DNA from: Haloarcula hispanica ATCC 33960
GTDB lineage: Archaea > Halobacteriota > Halobacteria > Halobacteriales > Haloarculaceae
Reading direction: 5' to 3'
DNA: 64,000 nucleotides
Assembly (NCBI RefSeq): GCF_000223905.1
Contig: NC_015948.1
Coordinates: 1,178,001 to 1,242,000 of the forward strand
The notes under the pieces were generated by a model. It was not told where the DNA came from. It saw only the letters and a program-made list of their open reading frames with translations, and ran no database searches. Shown in pieces: positions 1-9,183 of this stretch. The first letter of the stretch is position 1. Each line of letters opens with the position of its first letter. The position numbers were made by a program, and so were the translations under genes.

Positions 1-692
1 ACGAGCGAATCGAGCTCTCCCAGGGAACGCTTCACACGTATCTTGCGACGCTGACCGACTGTGGCTTTCTCACGAAGGACGACGACACGTACCAGCTCGG
101 TTTTCGGTTCGTCACGATGGGCGAACACGTCCGCAACGAGACGGAACTCTACACCGCTGGACAGGAGGAAGTGGACAAACTAGCGGACAGGTCCGGCGAG
201 TACGTCCATCTGGTCGTCGAAAACGACGGGCGCGAAGTCGCCATCTACGAGCGGCGAGGGGAACACGCCGTCGGGATGGACTACCACCTCCAGTTGCGGG
301 AGGCCCCACAGCACCTCCACGACAGTGCTTCGGGGAAGGCGATCCTCTCGTGTCTCCCGTCCGAACGCGTCGAGGAAATAATCGACCGTGAAGGGCTCTC
401 GCGACAGACACAGCACACGATTACGGACCGAGAGACGCTCTGCGACGAGCTAGAGACCATCCGGGAGCGAGGGTACGCGACGAACGACGAGGAAGAGATT
501 CGCGGCCTTCGGGCGGTCGGTGCGCCGATTCTGGACAACGACGGGACCGTCGTCGGCGCGGTCAGTGTGACTGCACCGACCAGCCGTCTGAAAGGGACCC
601 GTTTCGACACCGAAATCCCAGAGATGGTGATGGAGGCCGCGAACCTCATCGAAGTCAATCTCGAAATGACCTCGTTTGACCGGGGCACGTAA
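1..692 (+). CDS. IclR-family transcriptional regulator, 5'-truncated
   Basis: The reading frame is open from base 3, so the true start lies before the window. The first visible residues are the end of a winged helix-turn-helix (GTLHTYLATLTDCGFLTKDD), followed by the ligand-binding IclR effector domain. That domain contains the family-typical ASGKAIL segment, the RERGYA-x-NDEEE segment and a closing GAPILDNDGTVVGAVSVTAP strand-turn. IclR proteins are dimeric regulators that usually control catabolic genes for small carbon compounds. The target cannot be told from this window; the next gene downstream is glutamate dehydrogenase, more than 700 bases away. The family call is secure; the regulon is unknown. 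Confidence 0.9.
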   Translation, partial: ERIELSQGTLHTYLATLTDCGFLTKDDDTYQLGFRFVTMGEHVRNETELYTAGQEEVDKLADRSGEYVHLVVENDGREVAIYERRGEHAVGMDYHLQLREAPQHLHDSASGKAILSCLPSERVEEIIDREGLSRQTQHTITDRETLCDELETIRERGYATNDEEEIRGLRAVGAPILDNDGTVVGAVSVTAPTSRLKGTRFDTEIPEMVMEAANLIEVNLEMTSFDRGT

Positions 693-1425
693 CGACGGTG
701 TCGGACACTCGTCTCCATCTGTCGGCGACGACCACGAAACGACGACGGCGTCCGGTCTCCGACATTTGGATAGCTCAAATCTCGGCTGTGCTACTGTGAC
801 CGTCGAACGGAGCGATTCACCCAGCAAATGAGCCACAATAACAGTCGTACCATCGTTAGTAAGAGGTCGAGGTAGCGTATCAGGCCCGATAGCCAAGCCT
901 GCAGGCTGTTTCCGGCGGGTCGCCGCGGGAGTTATACCTGTCGTGGGTGGTCTCTCTCAGTACAGTGCTCCGACACTGCTGTGCCAAGTCTATTTTTGAG
1001 ATAGTCAAAGCACGGGGAAATTCTCTGTTCAGTACTAGGCCATGGTATAGCACGTCTGCGTCGATATTCTGCTATCCGGCGTGGCTTCATCTGACCAGTG
1101 TGGCCTCGCCTATGTTGAGCATATCAAAGCTATATTTATCGGATATTCCGCAAATACGCCACTAATCTGGCCCATAATACTCTATAAGCGACGAATGAAG
1201 ATGTCTGCTTGGTTTTGCTATGTTCAAACTATTTGTCCCGCAGACAGTCCCAAATATTTATTAACAATACCGGTATTGGTGCCGATACACTGTCTCACTC
1301 CAGCCGTCGGATGTTGACAGTCAGGACGGAAGCAGCGTGCTGAACGACGCAGCGTACTCGCCCCATTGGTCCCGAAGCGAACGGGCGTACGCACCGGAAC
1401 CAAGAGCCGAATCCACCAACCAATC
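693..1425. other. long intergenic region upstream of glutamate dehydrogenase
   Basis: There is no convincing coding sequence. The AT-rich part from about 1100 holds several TATA-like boxes. The best is caaatatttatta at 1251-1263, directly followed by the 14-base palindrome at 1265-1278. A TTG at 1366 would extend the downstream enzyme by 20 residues that do not look like the family, so the stretch to 1425 is read as leader. Confidence 0.6.
1252..1278 (+). promoter_or_regulatory. TATA box and adjacent palindrome, candidate gdh promoter/operator
   Basis: A TATA-like aaatatttatta (1252-1263) is followed two bases later by the perfect palindrome CAATACCGGTATTG (1265-1278). This is where a repressor would block transcription start in an archaeal promoter. 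It would leave a leader of about 140 bases before the enzyme's ATG. Inference only. Confidence 0.4.
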
Positions 1426-2709
1426 ATGAGCACACAGAAGGAGCCATCAGAACAAGCACCAGACGACGATGAATCGCCAATCGCGACAGCCCGCCGCCAA
1501 CTGGAGCGGGCGGCCGAACACCTCGATCTCTCCGAGGGGCTGCTTGAGCAGCTCCGTCACCCATCGAAAACCGTCGAGGTGTCTGTCCCGATCCGCCGAA
1601 CCGACGGGAGCGTCGAGGTGTTCAACGGCTATCGCGTCCAGCACTTCGAGGTCAGAGGGCCGTACAAAGGCGGCATGCGATACCATCCGAGCGTCTCCGC
1701 CGAGGAGTGTACGGCGCTGGCGATGTTGATGACGTGGAAGTGTGCGGTGATGGACCTCCCCTTCGGCGGCGCGAAAGGCGGCATCGTCGTCGATCCGTCG
1801 ACGCTCGACGCACAGGAGACCGAACAACTGACCCGTCGGTTCGCCGAGGAGCTCCGCGAAGTCGTCGGGCCGACGAAAGACATCCCAGCACCCGATATGG
1901 GGACCGACGAACAGACCGTCGCCTGGTTCATGGACGCGTATTCGATGCAGGAAGGCGAGACGGTCCCCGGCATCGTGACCGGCAAACCGACAGCGGTCGG
2001 CGGGACACACGGCCGCGAGGAAGCACCCGGCCGGAGCGTCGCCATCGTCGCCCGCGAAGCGCTCGACTACTACGACGGAACCGTCGAGGGTGCCACTGTC
2101 GCCGTACAGGGCTTCGGTGCTGTCGGCGCGAACGCCGCACGCCTCCTCGACTCCTGGGGCGCATCCGTCGTCGCTGTCAGCGACGTCGACGGCGGCATCT
2201 ACGACGAATCCGGCCTCGATATCGAATCGATTTCGGCTGACGGCGACGAACACGGCCAGCTAGGGGACGTCGACGCACCACGGCAGATATCTAACGCCGA
2301 GCTGCTGGAACTCGATGTTGACGTCCTCATTCCCGCGGCAGTCGGGAACGTCCTGACCAAGGAAAACGCTGCAGACGTGCAGGCGAGCATCGTCGTCGAA
2401 GGGGCGAACGGCCCGACAACGACAGCAGCCGACGCTGTGTTCAAAGAGCGCGACATCCCAGTCATCCCGGACATCCTCGCCAACGCCGGTGGCGTCACTG
2501 TGAGCTATTTCGAATGGCTCCAGCACATCAATCGCCGGAGCTGGTCCCGCGAAGAGGTCAACGAAGAACTCGAAGCCGAGATGCTCGATGCCTGGGAGGC
2601 TCTCCGGACCGAAGTCGAGGACCGTGACGTCACATGGCGAACGGCTGCCTACATCGTCGCGCTCTCACGAATCGGTGAGGCTATGAACGCCCGCGGGCTA
2701 TGGCCGTAG
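1426..2709 (+). CDS. gdhA: glutamate dehydrogenase (Glu/Leu/Phe/Val family)
   Basis: Catalyses reversible oxidative deamination of glutamate to 2-oxoglutarate and ammonium in the cytoplasm. The ATG at 1426 gives 427 residues, normal for hexameric archaeal enzymes. Visible family signatures are the substrate-domain segment [12 protein letters not shown], the catalytic-lysine loop [21 protein letters not shown], and the Rossmann loop [18 protein letters not shown] versus NADP preference cannot be told. A TTG 60 bases upstream would add an uncharacteristic basic tail, so ATG was chosen. The arginase gene starts six bases after the stop, so the two are probably co-transcribed. Glutamate and 2-oxoglutarate would be the end products of an arginase-aminotransferase route encoded just downstream. 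Confidence 0.95.
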   Translation: MSTQKEPSEQAPDDDESPIATARRQLERAAEHLDLSEGLLEQLRHPSKTVEVSVPIRRTDGSVEVFNGYRVQHFEVRGPYKGGMRYHPSVSAEECTALAMLMTWKCAVMDLPFGGAKGGIVVDPSTLDAQETEQLTRRFAEELREVVGPTKDIPAPDMGTDEQTVAWFMDAYSMQEGETVPGIVTGKPTAVGGTHGREEAPGRSVAIVAREALDYYDGTVEGATVAVQGFGAVGANAARLLDSWGASVVAVSDVDGGIYDESGLDIESISADGDEHGQLGDVDAPRQISNAELLELDVDVLIPAAVGNVLTKENAADVQASIVVEGANGPTTTAADAVFKERDIPVIPDILANAGGVTVSYFEWLQHINRRSWSREEVNEELEAEMLDAWEALRTEVEDRDVTWRTAAYIVALSRIGEAMNARGLWP

Positions 2710-2715
2710 CAACGG

Positions 2716-3663
2716 ATGTCCCTTCAGTCTACCCACTCGCGAGACCACAGTCGTTCCGTGTCACCTGTCGCGGTGCTCGGTGTCCCCTTCGCGCTCGGCG
2801 CCGACCGGCGTGGCGTCGACATGGGGCCGTCGGCGATTCGCTACGGCGGCCTCAGTACCGCCCTCGATACGGCCGGCGTCGAATACACTGACGCTGGGGA
2901 CCTCGCACTGCCGACGCTACAGTCGCAGTCGGCGACCACCGACGACGGCGCGAAGTACCTCGATGCGATCGCCGAAATGACCGACACCCTCGCCGACCGG
3001 GTGGCGACGGAAATAGCCGACGGGAGCGTGCCGCTGGTGTTAGGCGGCGACCACTCTATCGCGATGGGCACGATGCGCGGCGCGGCCCAGACGGCCGAAC
3101 TCGGCGTCATCTGGTTCGACGCCCACGGCGATTACAACACCCCGACTACGTCGCCTAGCGGGAACGTCCACGGTATGCCGCTTGCGGCCGCCCACGGCTA
3201 CGGCGACTTCGCAGAGATGCCGTGGGCGACCGCCCCGAACGTCGCCGAGGAGAACACCGCCATCGTCGGAGCGCGGAGCCTCGACGCTGACGAACGAGCG
3301 GTCCTCCGTGAGAGCGACATCTCCGTCTTTACCATGGAAGATATCGACAGGCGCGGTATCGGACCGGTCACCGACGAGGCGCTCGACATCGCGACCGACG
3401 GCGTCGACGACATCCATGTCAGCCTCGACCTCGACTGGCTCGACCCGGACGACGCGCCGGGGGTCGGGACGCCAGTCCCGGGCGGCGTCACCTACCGGGA
3501 GGCACATACGGCGATGGAACGGGTCGCCGACCGCGACGCCGCCGAATCGGTGCTGCGCTCGCTCGACGTCGTCGAGGTCAACCCTATCCTCGACCAGCGC
3601 AACACGACGGGCGAACGAGCGGCCGAACTCGCCGCCAGCGCGTTCGGCAAGCGGATCCTGTAG
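2716..3663 (+). CDS. rocF: arginase/agmatinase-family ureohydrolase, probably arginase
   Basis: A 315-residue binuclear manganese ureohydrolase. The metal ligands are visible in order: GGDHSIAMG, the DxHxD strand in WFDAHGDYN, and the SLDLDWLDPDD strand with its paired aspartates. The late segment GVGTPVPGGVTYREAH resembles arginase (GTPVxGGLTYRE) more than agmatinase. It would cleave arginine to ornithine and urea. It follows glutamate dehydrogenase closely and precedes a class III aminotransferase that could take ornithine onward, so an arginine-to-glutamate route is likely. Agmatinase or formimidoylglutamase remains possible without a phylogeny. Confidence 0.85.
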   Translation: MSLQSTHSRDHSRSVSPVAVLGVPFALGADRRGVDMGPSAIRYGGLSTALDTAGVEYTDAGDLALPTLQSQSATTDDGAKYLDAIAEMTDTLADRVATEIADGSVPLVLGGDHSIAMGTMRGAAQTAELGVIWFDAHGDYNTPTTSPSGNVHGMPLAAAHGYGDFAEMPWATAPNVAEENTAIVGARSLDADERAVLRESDISVFTMEDIDRRGIGPVTDEALDIATDGVDDIHVSLDLDWLDPDDAPGVGTPVPGGVTYREAHTAMERVADRDAAESVLRSLDVVEVNPILDQRNTTGERAAELAASAFGKRIL

Positions 3664-3804
3664 CGTATCGTAGCCATTGAAAATCAAGGCACACCTGATC
3701 GCATGACGGCAGTGCTATCAGTGTGTAAATTGTTTCAATTGTTACAGCTTCGAACTGCGGCACGCACCCAGTTGTGTGGCCGGCACGCGGGGCCGGAACA
3801 CAGT

Positions 3805-3813
3805 GATTTATTA
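3805..3813 (+). promoter_or_regulatory. TATA box of the class III aminotransferase gene
   Basis: gatttatta is centred about 28 bases before the ATG at 3837, the spacing expected for a leaderless haloarchaeal transcript. The arginase gene ends 170 bases upstream, so the aminotransferase probably has its own promoter. Confidence 0.5.
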
Positions 3814-3836
3814 CCAATGATGGCGATTGTGATAAC

Positions 3837-5159
3837 ATGGACCGCAATACTGCGGAGCCGCGTGTCGATAGCCTTCCCGGCCCACAGAGCAGCGAGTGGG
3901 TCGAGTACCACCACGAAACCGCCGCACCGAGCACGTACGTGTACGATTTCGTCTGGGACATCACTGAAGACGCAATCGGTCCGTTCTGTACCGACGCGGA
4001 CGGCAACGTCCTGCTCGATTTTACCTGCCACGTCGCCGCGTCGCCGCTCGGCTACAACAACCCGAAAGTGCTCGACCGAGCCGACGAGTTCGACATGGTC
4101 GACCCGCTGAAAATAGCCGGACAGGACTTCTACGTCAGCACCGGCGGCTCGCCCGACGAAACGTCGCTGCCGGGTCCCGCCCACCTGATGGATAGGCTGA
4201 CCGACATTACTAGCCACTACGACTTCGACACCGTCTTCCTCTCGAACTCCGGCGCAGAGGCCGTCGAGAACGCGATGAAGATCTGCTACGACAACTGCGA
4301 GACGCCGAAGTACGGCATTACCTTCGACGGCGCGTTCCACGGTCGGACCCTGGGAGCGCTCTCGCTGAACCGTTCGAAGTCCGTCTACCGCCGGAAGTTC
4401 CCCGAACTCAGCGGGATCCACGACGTGGAGTACTCCGAGGCCGGGGTCGAGCGCCTCCGTTCGAAACTCGACGCAGACACCGGCCACATCCCGCCCGAGG
4501 AAGTCGCATTCCTCATCTTGGAGCCGATACAGGGCGAAGGCGGCTATCGCGTCCCGAGCCCCGAGTTCCTCTCGGCCGTCGACGACCTCTGCCGGGAACA
4601 CGACATCCCGATCATCGCCGACGAAATCCAGTCGGGAGCCGGCCGCACGGGCGAGATGTGGGCTGTCGACCACTACGACATCGAACCGGACGTCATCACG
4701 AGCGCGAAAGCGCTCCGGGTCGGCGCGACCATCTCCCGCTCGGACATCTTCCCGTCCGAAACGTCGCGGCTCTCCTCGACGTGGGGGGCCGGAGACATCC
4801 TCGGCTCCATGCGCGGCGCACTGACACTCGCCGCTATCGAGGACCACGACCTGCTGGACAACGCCGCCGAGAAGGGGACGTACTTCATGGATCGGCTCCG
4901 CGAGGTTTCGGCGGACCGTCAGCTGGTCGAGGACGTTCGCGGTCTCGGCCTGATGACCGCGCTGGAGTTCGATACGGCTGACCGACGCGATGCCGTGATG
5001 GAAACCGCGCTCCAACACGGCCTTCTCACGCTCGGCTGTGGCCAGAAATCCCTCCGGCTCCTCCCGCCACTCGACGTCACCGAGCGCGAACTGGAACTCT
5101 GTCTCGACATCCTCGATTCGGTGTTTACCGAGGTTGCAGACCCTGTCGCGTCGGCCTGA
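3837..5159 (+). CDS. class III PLP-dependent aminotransferase (ornithine- or lysine-type omega-transaminase)
   Basis: A 440-residue fold-type I aminotransferase of class III. It shows NSGAEAVENAMK (PLP-phosphate site), the glycine-rich FDGAFHGRTLGALS, the cofactor aspartate in IIADEIQSGAGRTG, and the Schiff-base lysine in SAKALRVG. The sequence around that lysine departs from the common FxKxLGGG form and resembles lysine 6-aminotransferase or ornithine transaminase variants. Its place after arginase and glutamate dehydrogenase favours ornithine as donor and 2-oxoglutarate as acceptor, giving glutamate semialdehyde. Lysine or 4-aminobutyrate are alternatives. No semialdehyde dehydrogenase is present nearby. 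Confidence 0.85.
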   Translation: MDRNTAEPRVDSLPGPQSSEWVEYHHETAAPSTYVYDFVWDITEDAIGPFCTDADGNVLLDFTCHVAASPLGYNNPKVLDRADEFDMVDPLKIAGQDFYVSTGGSPDETSLPGPAHLMDRLTDITSHYDFDTVFLSNSGAEAVENAMKICYDNCETPKYGITFDGAFHGRTLGALSLNRSKSVYRRKFPELSGIHDVEYSEAGVERLRSKLDADTGHIPPEEVAFLILEPIQGEGGYRVPSPEFLSAVDDLCREHDIPIIADEIQSGAGRTGEMWAVDHYDIEPDVITSAKALRVGATISRSDIFPSETSRLSSTWGAGDILGSMRGALTLAAIEDHDLLDNAAEKGTYFMDRLREVSADRQLVEDVRGLGLMTALEFDTADRRDAVMETALQHGLLTLGCGQKSLRLLPPLDVTERELELCLDILDSVFTEVADPVASA

Positions 5160-5187
5160 CCCTCGCGACTTCTGCGGTAACCGAAAT

Positions 5188-5198
5188 GTTAAAATATG
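5188..5198 (+). promoter_or_regulatory. TATA box of the amino-acid ABC transporter operon
   Basis: gttaaaatatg is centred about 26 bases before the ATG at 5219, predicting a leaderless transcript for the four-gene transporter operon. Confidence 0.55.
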
Positions 5199-5218
5199 AT
5201 TGATTCGACTGTGGGACT

Positions 5219-6007
5219 ATGCCACGAGAGGCACGCGTAGACAGACGGAGGTATCTGCAGGCAATCGGTGGCACTGTCGCGACCCTGTCGGTCGCTGGCT
5301 GTCAATCGGGCAGCGGGGACTCACAGACGCTCACCGCGGGAACAGCGCCGGGCTTTCCGCCGTTCGAGATGAAGCAGGACGGCGAACTCGTCGGCTTCGA
5401 CGTCGAGTTGCTGGAAGCTGTTATCGCGGCGTCGGAGTACGAACTGAGCGGGTGGGAAGAACTGGAGTTCAAATCACTCATTCCGGCGCTGAACAACGGG
5501 AACGTCGACGTCGTCGCGGCAGGCATGACGATCAACGACGACCGCGACGAAGCGATCGACTTCTCCGACCCGTACTACAGTTCGAACCAGGCCATCGTCG
5601 TCCGCGAGAGCGGGTCGTTCTCGCCGTCGTCGTTAGACGACCTCTCCGGAGCGACGGTCGGTGCACAGAAGGGGACGACCGGCGAATCCGTCATCAAGGA
5701 CCAGCTCATCGAAGCGGGAACGGTTCCGGAGTCGAACTACAACGCGTACGGCAACTACGTGCTCGCCGTCGAGGATTTGCTGAACGAAAACGTCGACGTC
5801 ATCATCATCGACGTCCCCGTCGCGAACTCCTTCGTGGCGGACCGCCCTATCGAGTCCGCGTTCGTCCACGAAACCGGCGAGCAGTTCGGCTTTGGGGTTC
5901 AGTCCGGCAACGACGAACTCGCGGGTGCGCTCAACAGCGGGCTGACTACCGTCGAGGACGACGGGACGTACCGGGACCTGACCGAGAAGTGGTTCGGACA
6001 GAAGTGA
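5219..6007 (+). CDS. polar amino-acid ABC transporter substrate-binding lipoprotein (Tat-type)
   Basis: A 262-residue family 3 extracellular solute-binding protein. The N-terminus has a twin-arginine signal (DRRRYLQAIGG) ending in the lipobox SVAGC, so it should be exported folded and lipid-anchored outside the membrane. The mature part carries the family signatures PGFPPFEMKQDGELVGFDVEL and IDFSDPYYSSNQAIVV, and ends in TYRDLTEKWFG. It is the first gene of an operon with two permeases and an ATPase. The aspartate following the ligand-binding aromatic region suggests a polar or basic amino acid. Arginine or ornithine would fit the upstream catabolic genes, but the ligand is not determined. 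Confidence 0.92.
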   Translation: MPREARVDRRRYLQAIGGTVATLSVAGCQSGSGDSQTLTAGTAPGFPPFEMKQDGELVGFDVELLEAVIAASEYELSGWEELEFKSLIPALNNGNVDVVAAGMTINDDRDEAIDFSDPYYSSNQAIVVRESGSFSPSSLDDLSGATVGAQKGTTGESVIKDQLIEAGTVPESNYNAYGNYVLAVEDLLNENVDVIIIDVPVANSFVADRPIESAFVHETGEQFGFGVQSGNDELAGALNSGLTTVEDDGTYRDLTEKWFGQK

Positions 6008-6011
6008 GGCC

Positions 6012-6692
6012 ATGGCAGCAATCCTACTCCAGACCGCTGACTGGCTGTTCGTCGCCAACAACTGGGGCCTGTTGCTCGGCGGGACAGCTGTCACCATCGC
6101 GCTCACCGTCTCCAGTATTCTCCTGGGATTCGTCGTCGGGTTCCCGGCCGGTGCGATAGAGGTGTACGGCTCGGACAGGGCCCGGCGGTTGGTCGAACAG
6201 GTCGGGGTCGTCCTCCGTGGCACCCCGCTGCTGGTCATCATTATGATTCTGTACTTCGGCCTCTCTATCTCCAGTAGCGCGTTCGTCACGGCGACCATCG
6301 CGCTCGGTCTCCGGAGCGCCGCCTACCAGTCACAGATCTTCCGCGGTGCGCTCCAGAGCGTCGACGACGGACAGCTGGAAGCGGCACGCGCCGTCGCGAT
6401 GTCCCGGTTCGAAGCGATTCGACACGTCGTCGTCCCGCAGGCGCTCCGCCGGAGCGTCCCGGGGTTCCAGAACGAGTTTACCATCGTCCTCAAGGACACA
6501 AGCATTGCCATCGTCATCGGAATCGGCGAGCTGCTGACGACGGGACAGAACCTCTACGAAGGCGGGCAGTCGACGGCGGCACTCGAAATATTCCTCGCCG
6601 TCAGCCTCGTCTACTTCGTGCTGACGTTCGCGACGAATCGGTCGCTCGACAAGCTCAGTGACTACTACGCCGTACCGGAGGGAACGACATGA
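6012..6692 (+). CDS. amino-acid ABC transporter permease (HisM/GlnP type), first subunit
   Basis: A 226-residue membrane protein with about five hydrophobic helices and the HAAA-family permease motif. The early family stretch LRGTPLLVIIMILYFG is visible, and the cytoplasmic EAA loop reads EAARAVAMSRFEAIRHVVVPQALR. It starts four bases after the binding protein. It ends with an ATGA overlap into the ATPase gene at 6689, so translation is probably coupled. Together with the second permease at 7438 it should form the heterodimeric membrane channel. Confidence 0.93.
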   Translation: MAAILLQTADWLFVANNWGLLLGGTAVTIALTVSSILLGFVVGFPAGAIEVYGSDRARRLVEQVGVVLRGTPLLVIIMILYFGLSISSSAFVTATIALGLRSAAYQSQIFRGALQSVDDGQLEAARAVAMSRFEAIRHVVVPQALRRSVPGFQNEFTIVLKDTSIAIVIGIGELLTTGQNLYEGGQSTAALEIFLAVSLVYFVLTFATNRSLDKLSDYYAVPEGTT

Positions 6693-7441
6693 CACAGCCA
6701 CTACTTTCAATCGACGACTTGCACAAGTCCTACGGGAACGAAGAGGTACTGGAGGGCGTGGGCCTCGAGATGGACCAGGGCGACGTGACGGTCCTCATCG
6801 GCCCCAGCGGCTCGGGCAAGTCCACGCTGCTCCGATGTGTGAACCGACTGACGGAGATCAACAGTGGCCGGATCGCCCTCGACGGGCAGGACGTGACCGG
6901 AGCCGACACTGACGTCAACGAACTCCGAAAGGAGGTCGGCATGGTGTTCCAGGATTTCAACCTCTTTGCGCACCTGACGGCGCTCGAAAACGTCACGCTC
7001 GGCCCGAAAAAAGTACTCGGCATGGACGCTGCTGACGCCGAGGAAGCCGGCCGGACCCATCTCGAACAGGTCGGATTGCTGGAGCAGGCCGACTCCTACC
7101 CCGCTGAACTCTCCGGCGGACAGAAACAGCGCGTCGGTATCGCGCGCGCACTCGCGATGGACCCGGAACTGTTACTGTTCGACGAACCGACCAGCGCGCT
7201 CGACCCGGAACTCGTCGGCGAGGTCGTCGAGGTGATGCGCGACCTCGCAGCGGAGGGCATCACGATGCTCGTGGTCAGTCACGAGATGGACTTCGCGCGG
7301 TCGGCCGCGTCGGACATCGTGTTCCTCGACGACGGTGAAATCGTCGAACACGGCCCACCGGAGCAACTGTTCCAGAACCCGACAGCGGACAGAACCGAAC
7401 AGTTCCTGAGCAGATTGCACGCACACGAGGAGACGGCATGA
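6689..7441 (+). CDS. glnQ: amino-acid ABC transporter ATP-binding protein (GlnQ/HisP type)
   Basis: A 250-residue ABC ATPase with Walker A GPSGSGKST, Q-loop region VFQDFNLF, signature LSGGQKQRVGIARAL, Walker B LLLFDEPTSALDPE and the H-loop histidine in VVSHEMDFAR. The length and the DPELVGEV sequence after Walker B are typical of polar amino-acid importers. It overlaps both flanking permease genes by four bases. It powers uptake from the cytoplasmic face. Confidence 0.95.
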   Translation: MTQPLLSIDDLHKSYGNEEVLEGVGLEMDQGDVTVLIGPSGSGKSTLLRCVNRLTEINSGRIALDGQDVTGADTDVNELRKEVGMVFQDFNLFAHLTALENVTLGPKKVLGMDAADAEEAGRTHLEQVGLLEQADSYPAELSGGQKQRVGIARALAMDPELLLFDEPTSALDPELVGEVVEVMRDLAAEGITMLVVSHEMDFARSAASDIVFLDDGEIVEHGPPEQLFQNPTADRTEQFLSRLHAHEETA

Positions 7442-8424
7442 GCACGGCCGAATCGACAACGTCGCCGAATCCGGGGCTCCGTGACCGCGTGGAGACGGTC
7501 TTCACCGTCCGCCCCCTCACAGTCGGCCTGGCACTGTTCTGGGTCTGGGTTCTCGCCCGCTGGACCACTGATTTCGTTCTCGCGGGGGTATTCGGGCTTG
7601 ACCGCGGCACGCCGTTCGTTCCGGCGGCCCCGTTTCTGACGACAGCGGACACTGTCGCCTCGCTCGCCGCGTCACTTGGTGTTGCCGGAGCGCCGCTCGT
7701 GTGGTTCGCCGACGCGCTCCGGTTTGCCGCCGACGCGACGGCGTATCTGCCGGCACTGGCCCACGGCGTCTGGACGACGGTGCTACTGACGGTTTTCAGC
7801 GTCTGTCTCGGGTTCACGCTGGCGCTCCCGCTCAGCGTCGTCCGCGTATACGGTGGGCGGTGGGCCCGCTGGCTCGCCCTGTCGTACACGGAACTCATCC
7901 GCGGGACGCCATTGCTCGCCCAGTTGTTCGTCCTCTACTTTGCGACCTCACTCACGCAGGTTCTCAGAGGCGTCCCGGGGGTCGGCGTCGGATTCATTCC
8001 CGCGCAGGCGTTCTGGGTCGCTGTCATCAGTTTCACGCTGAACAGCGCCGCCTACCAGTCCGAGTATCTGCGCGCGTCACTGGAGTCCGTCGACGGCGGG
8101 CAGTTGACCGCTGCACGCGCCATCGGGCTCTCGAAGCTCGAAGGGATACGGTACGTCGTCGTTCCACAGGGCCTCCGACTCGCGCTTCCCAGCTGGACGA
8201 ACGAACTCGTGTACCTCATCAAGTACTCCTCGCTGGCGAGTTTCATCACCGTCCAAGAGCTGTACGGCCGGACGAGTACCATCGCTAACGAAACGTACCA
8301 GTATACCGAACTCTTCGTGCTGGTGGCGATACTGTATCTGGCCCTGGTCGTGTCGGCATCAGCACTGATGGACCGAGTTGAATCGCACACCGCAACCGCC
8401 GGTGTCGGACACACCAGACAATGA
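7438..8424 (+). CDS. amino-acid ABC transporter permease, second subunit with N-terminal extension
   Basis: A 328-residue permease of the HisM/GlnP family. The C-terminal two thirds carry LIRGTPLLAQLFVLYFATS and the EAA loop TAARAIGLSKLEGIRYVVVPQ. About 100 extra N-terminal residues precede the usual start of the family, with at least one additional hydrophobic segment (TVGLALFWVWVLARWTTDFV). The overlap with the ATPase gene supports the ATG chosen. It pairs with the shorter permease at 6012. Confidence 0.92.
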   Translation: MSTAESTTSPNPGLRDRVETVFTVRPLTVGLALFWVWVLARWTTDFVLAGVFGLDRGTPFVPAAPFLTTADTVASLAASLGVAGAPLVWFADALRFAADATAYLPALAHGVWTTVLLTVFSVCLGFTLALPLSVVRVYGGRWARWLALSYTELIRGTPLLAQLFVLYFATSLTQVLRGVPGVGVGFIPAQAFWVAVISFTLNSAAYQSEYLRASLESVDGGQLTAARAIGLSKLEGIRYVVVPQGLRLALPSWTNELVYLIKYSSLASFITVQELYGRTSTIANETYQYTELFVLVAILYLALVVSASALMDRVESHTATAGVGHTRQ

Positions 8425-8466
8425 TTACGCTCTTAGGGGCTCCGATCAAATATTTCAGCACATCCC

Positions 8467-9183
8467 ATGAGCCAAACCGATAGCGCCGGAGCACGGCTAA
8501 CACTCGACCTGTGGCATCCGAACTGCTGGGCTATCGAAGCGACCGACTGCACTGATGGCGGCATCCTGGCACACACGGTGCAACAGACCGCCCAGTCGCC
8601 AGCGGCATCGGTCAATGGCGTGTTTACAGCGTATGGCGCTACGAAGTCAGACGTCGAGAACTGCCTCGACGCAGTCCGTGCGTCACCTCACGCCGGAGAG
8701 ATACAGGAACTTCAGGCACGCATCGGACACAAGCGCGATGCACCGGGAACCGTCGTCAGACAGTTCCTGCTAGAGTACGACCCAGAAGAGTTAGTCTGCC
8801 CAACACTCCTCGAACACGGATTCGTCCACAGCGCGCCCGTTCGTATCGAAGACGGGCGCGAACGGTGGCAAGTGAGCTTCACCGGAGAGCGGCCCGAAAT
8901 ACAGTCCGCACTCGATGCCGTCGAAGCCGACGCCGACGCTGACGTGTCGGTCGAGTCCATCGTCACGCCTGACAGCGACTCCGAGCGGTCGGTGGGTGGG
9001 CTCCGAACCGACTCGCTAACGCCGGCCCAGCGGCGCGCGTTCGAAGCGGCCCGCGAGGCCGGTTACTATCAGTGGCCGCGTGGGATTTCGGTCCGCGAAC
9101 TCGCCGACCAGATGGATATTTCGAAGACCACGCTCCTCGAACATCTCCGAACTGCGGAGTCGAAACTTCTGGACCCCGAGTAG
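8467..9183 (+). CDS. Bat-type HTH_10 transcriptional regulator
   Basis: A 238-residue protein with an uncharacterised N-terminal sensory half and a C-terminal bacterio-opsin-activator HTH (about residues 180-238). The HTH shows LTPAQRRAFEAAREAGYYQW followed by VRELADQMDISKTTLLEHLR. This HTH_10 class is abundant in haloarchaea and usually acts as a one-component regulator. It begins 42 bases after the transporter operon, behind its own AT-rich box (caaatattt near 8448), so it may be partly independent. A role in controlling the adjacent amino-acid genes is plausible from position only. Confidence 0.88.
   Translation: MSQTDSAGARLTLDLWHPNCWAIEATDCTDGGILAHTVQQTAQSPAASVNGVFTAYGATKSDVENCLDAVRASPHAGEIQELQARIGHKRDAPGTVVRQFLLEYDPEELVCPTLLEHGFVHSAPVRIEDGRERWQVSFTGERPEIQSALDAVEADADADVSVESIVTPDSDSERSVGGLRTDSLTPAQRRAFEAAREAGYYQWPRGISVRELADQMDISKTTLLEHLRTAESKLLDPE

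Noticed and set aside
3735-5018. Long minus-strand open frame of 427 codons opposite the aminotransferase
   Set aside because: It is the antisense shadow of a gene with clear PLP-enzyme motifs; high GC content keeps the opposite frame open.
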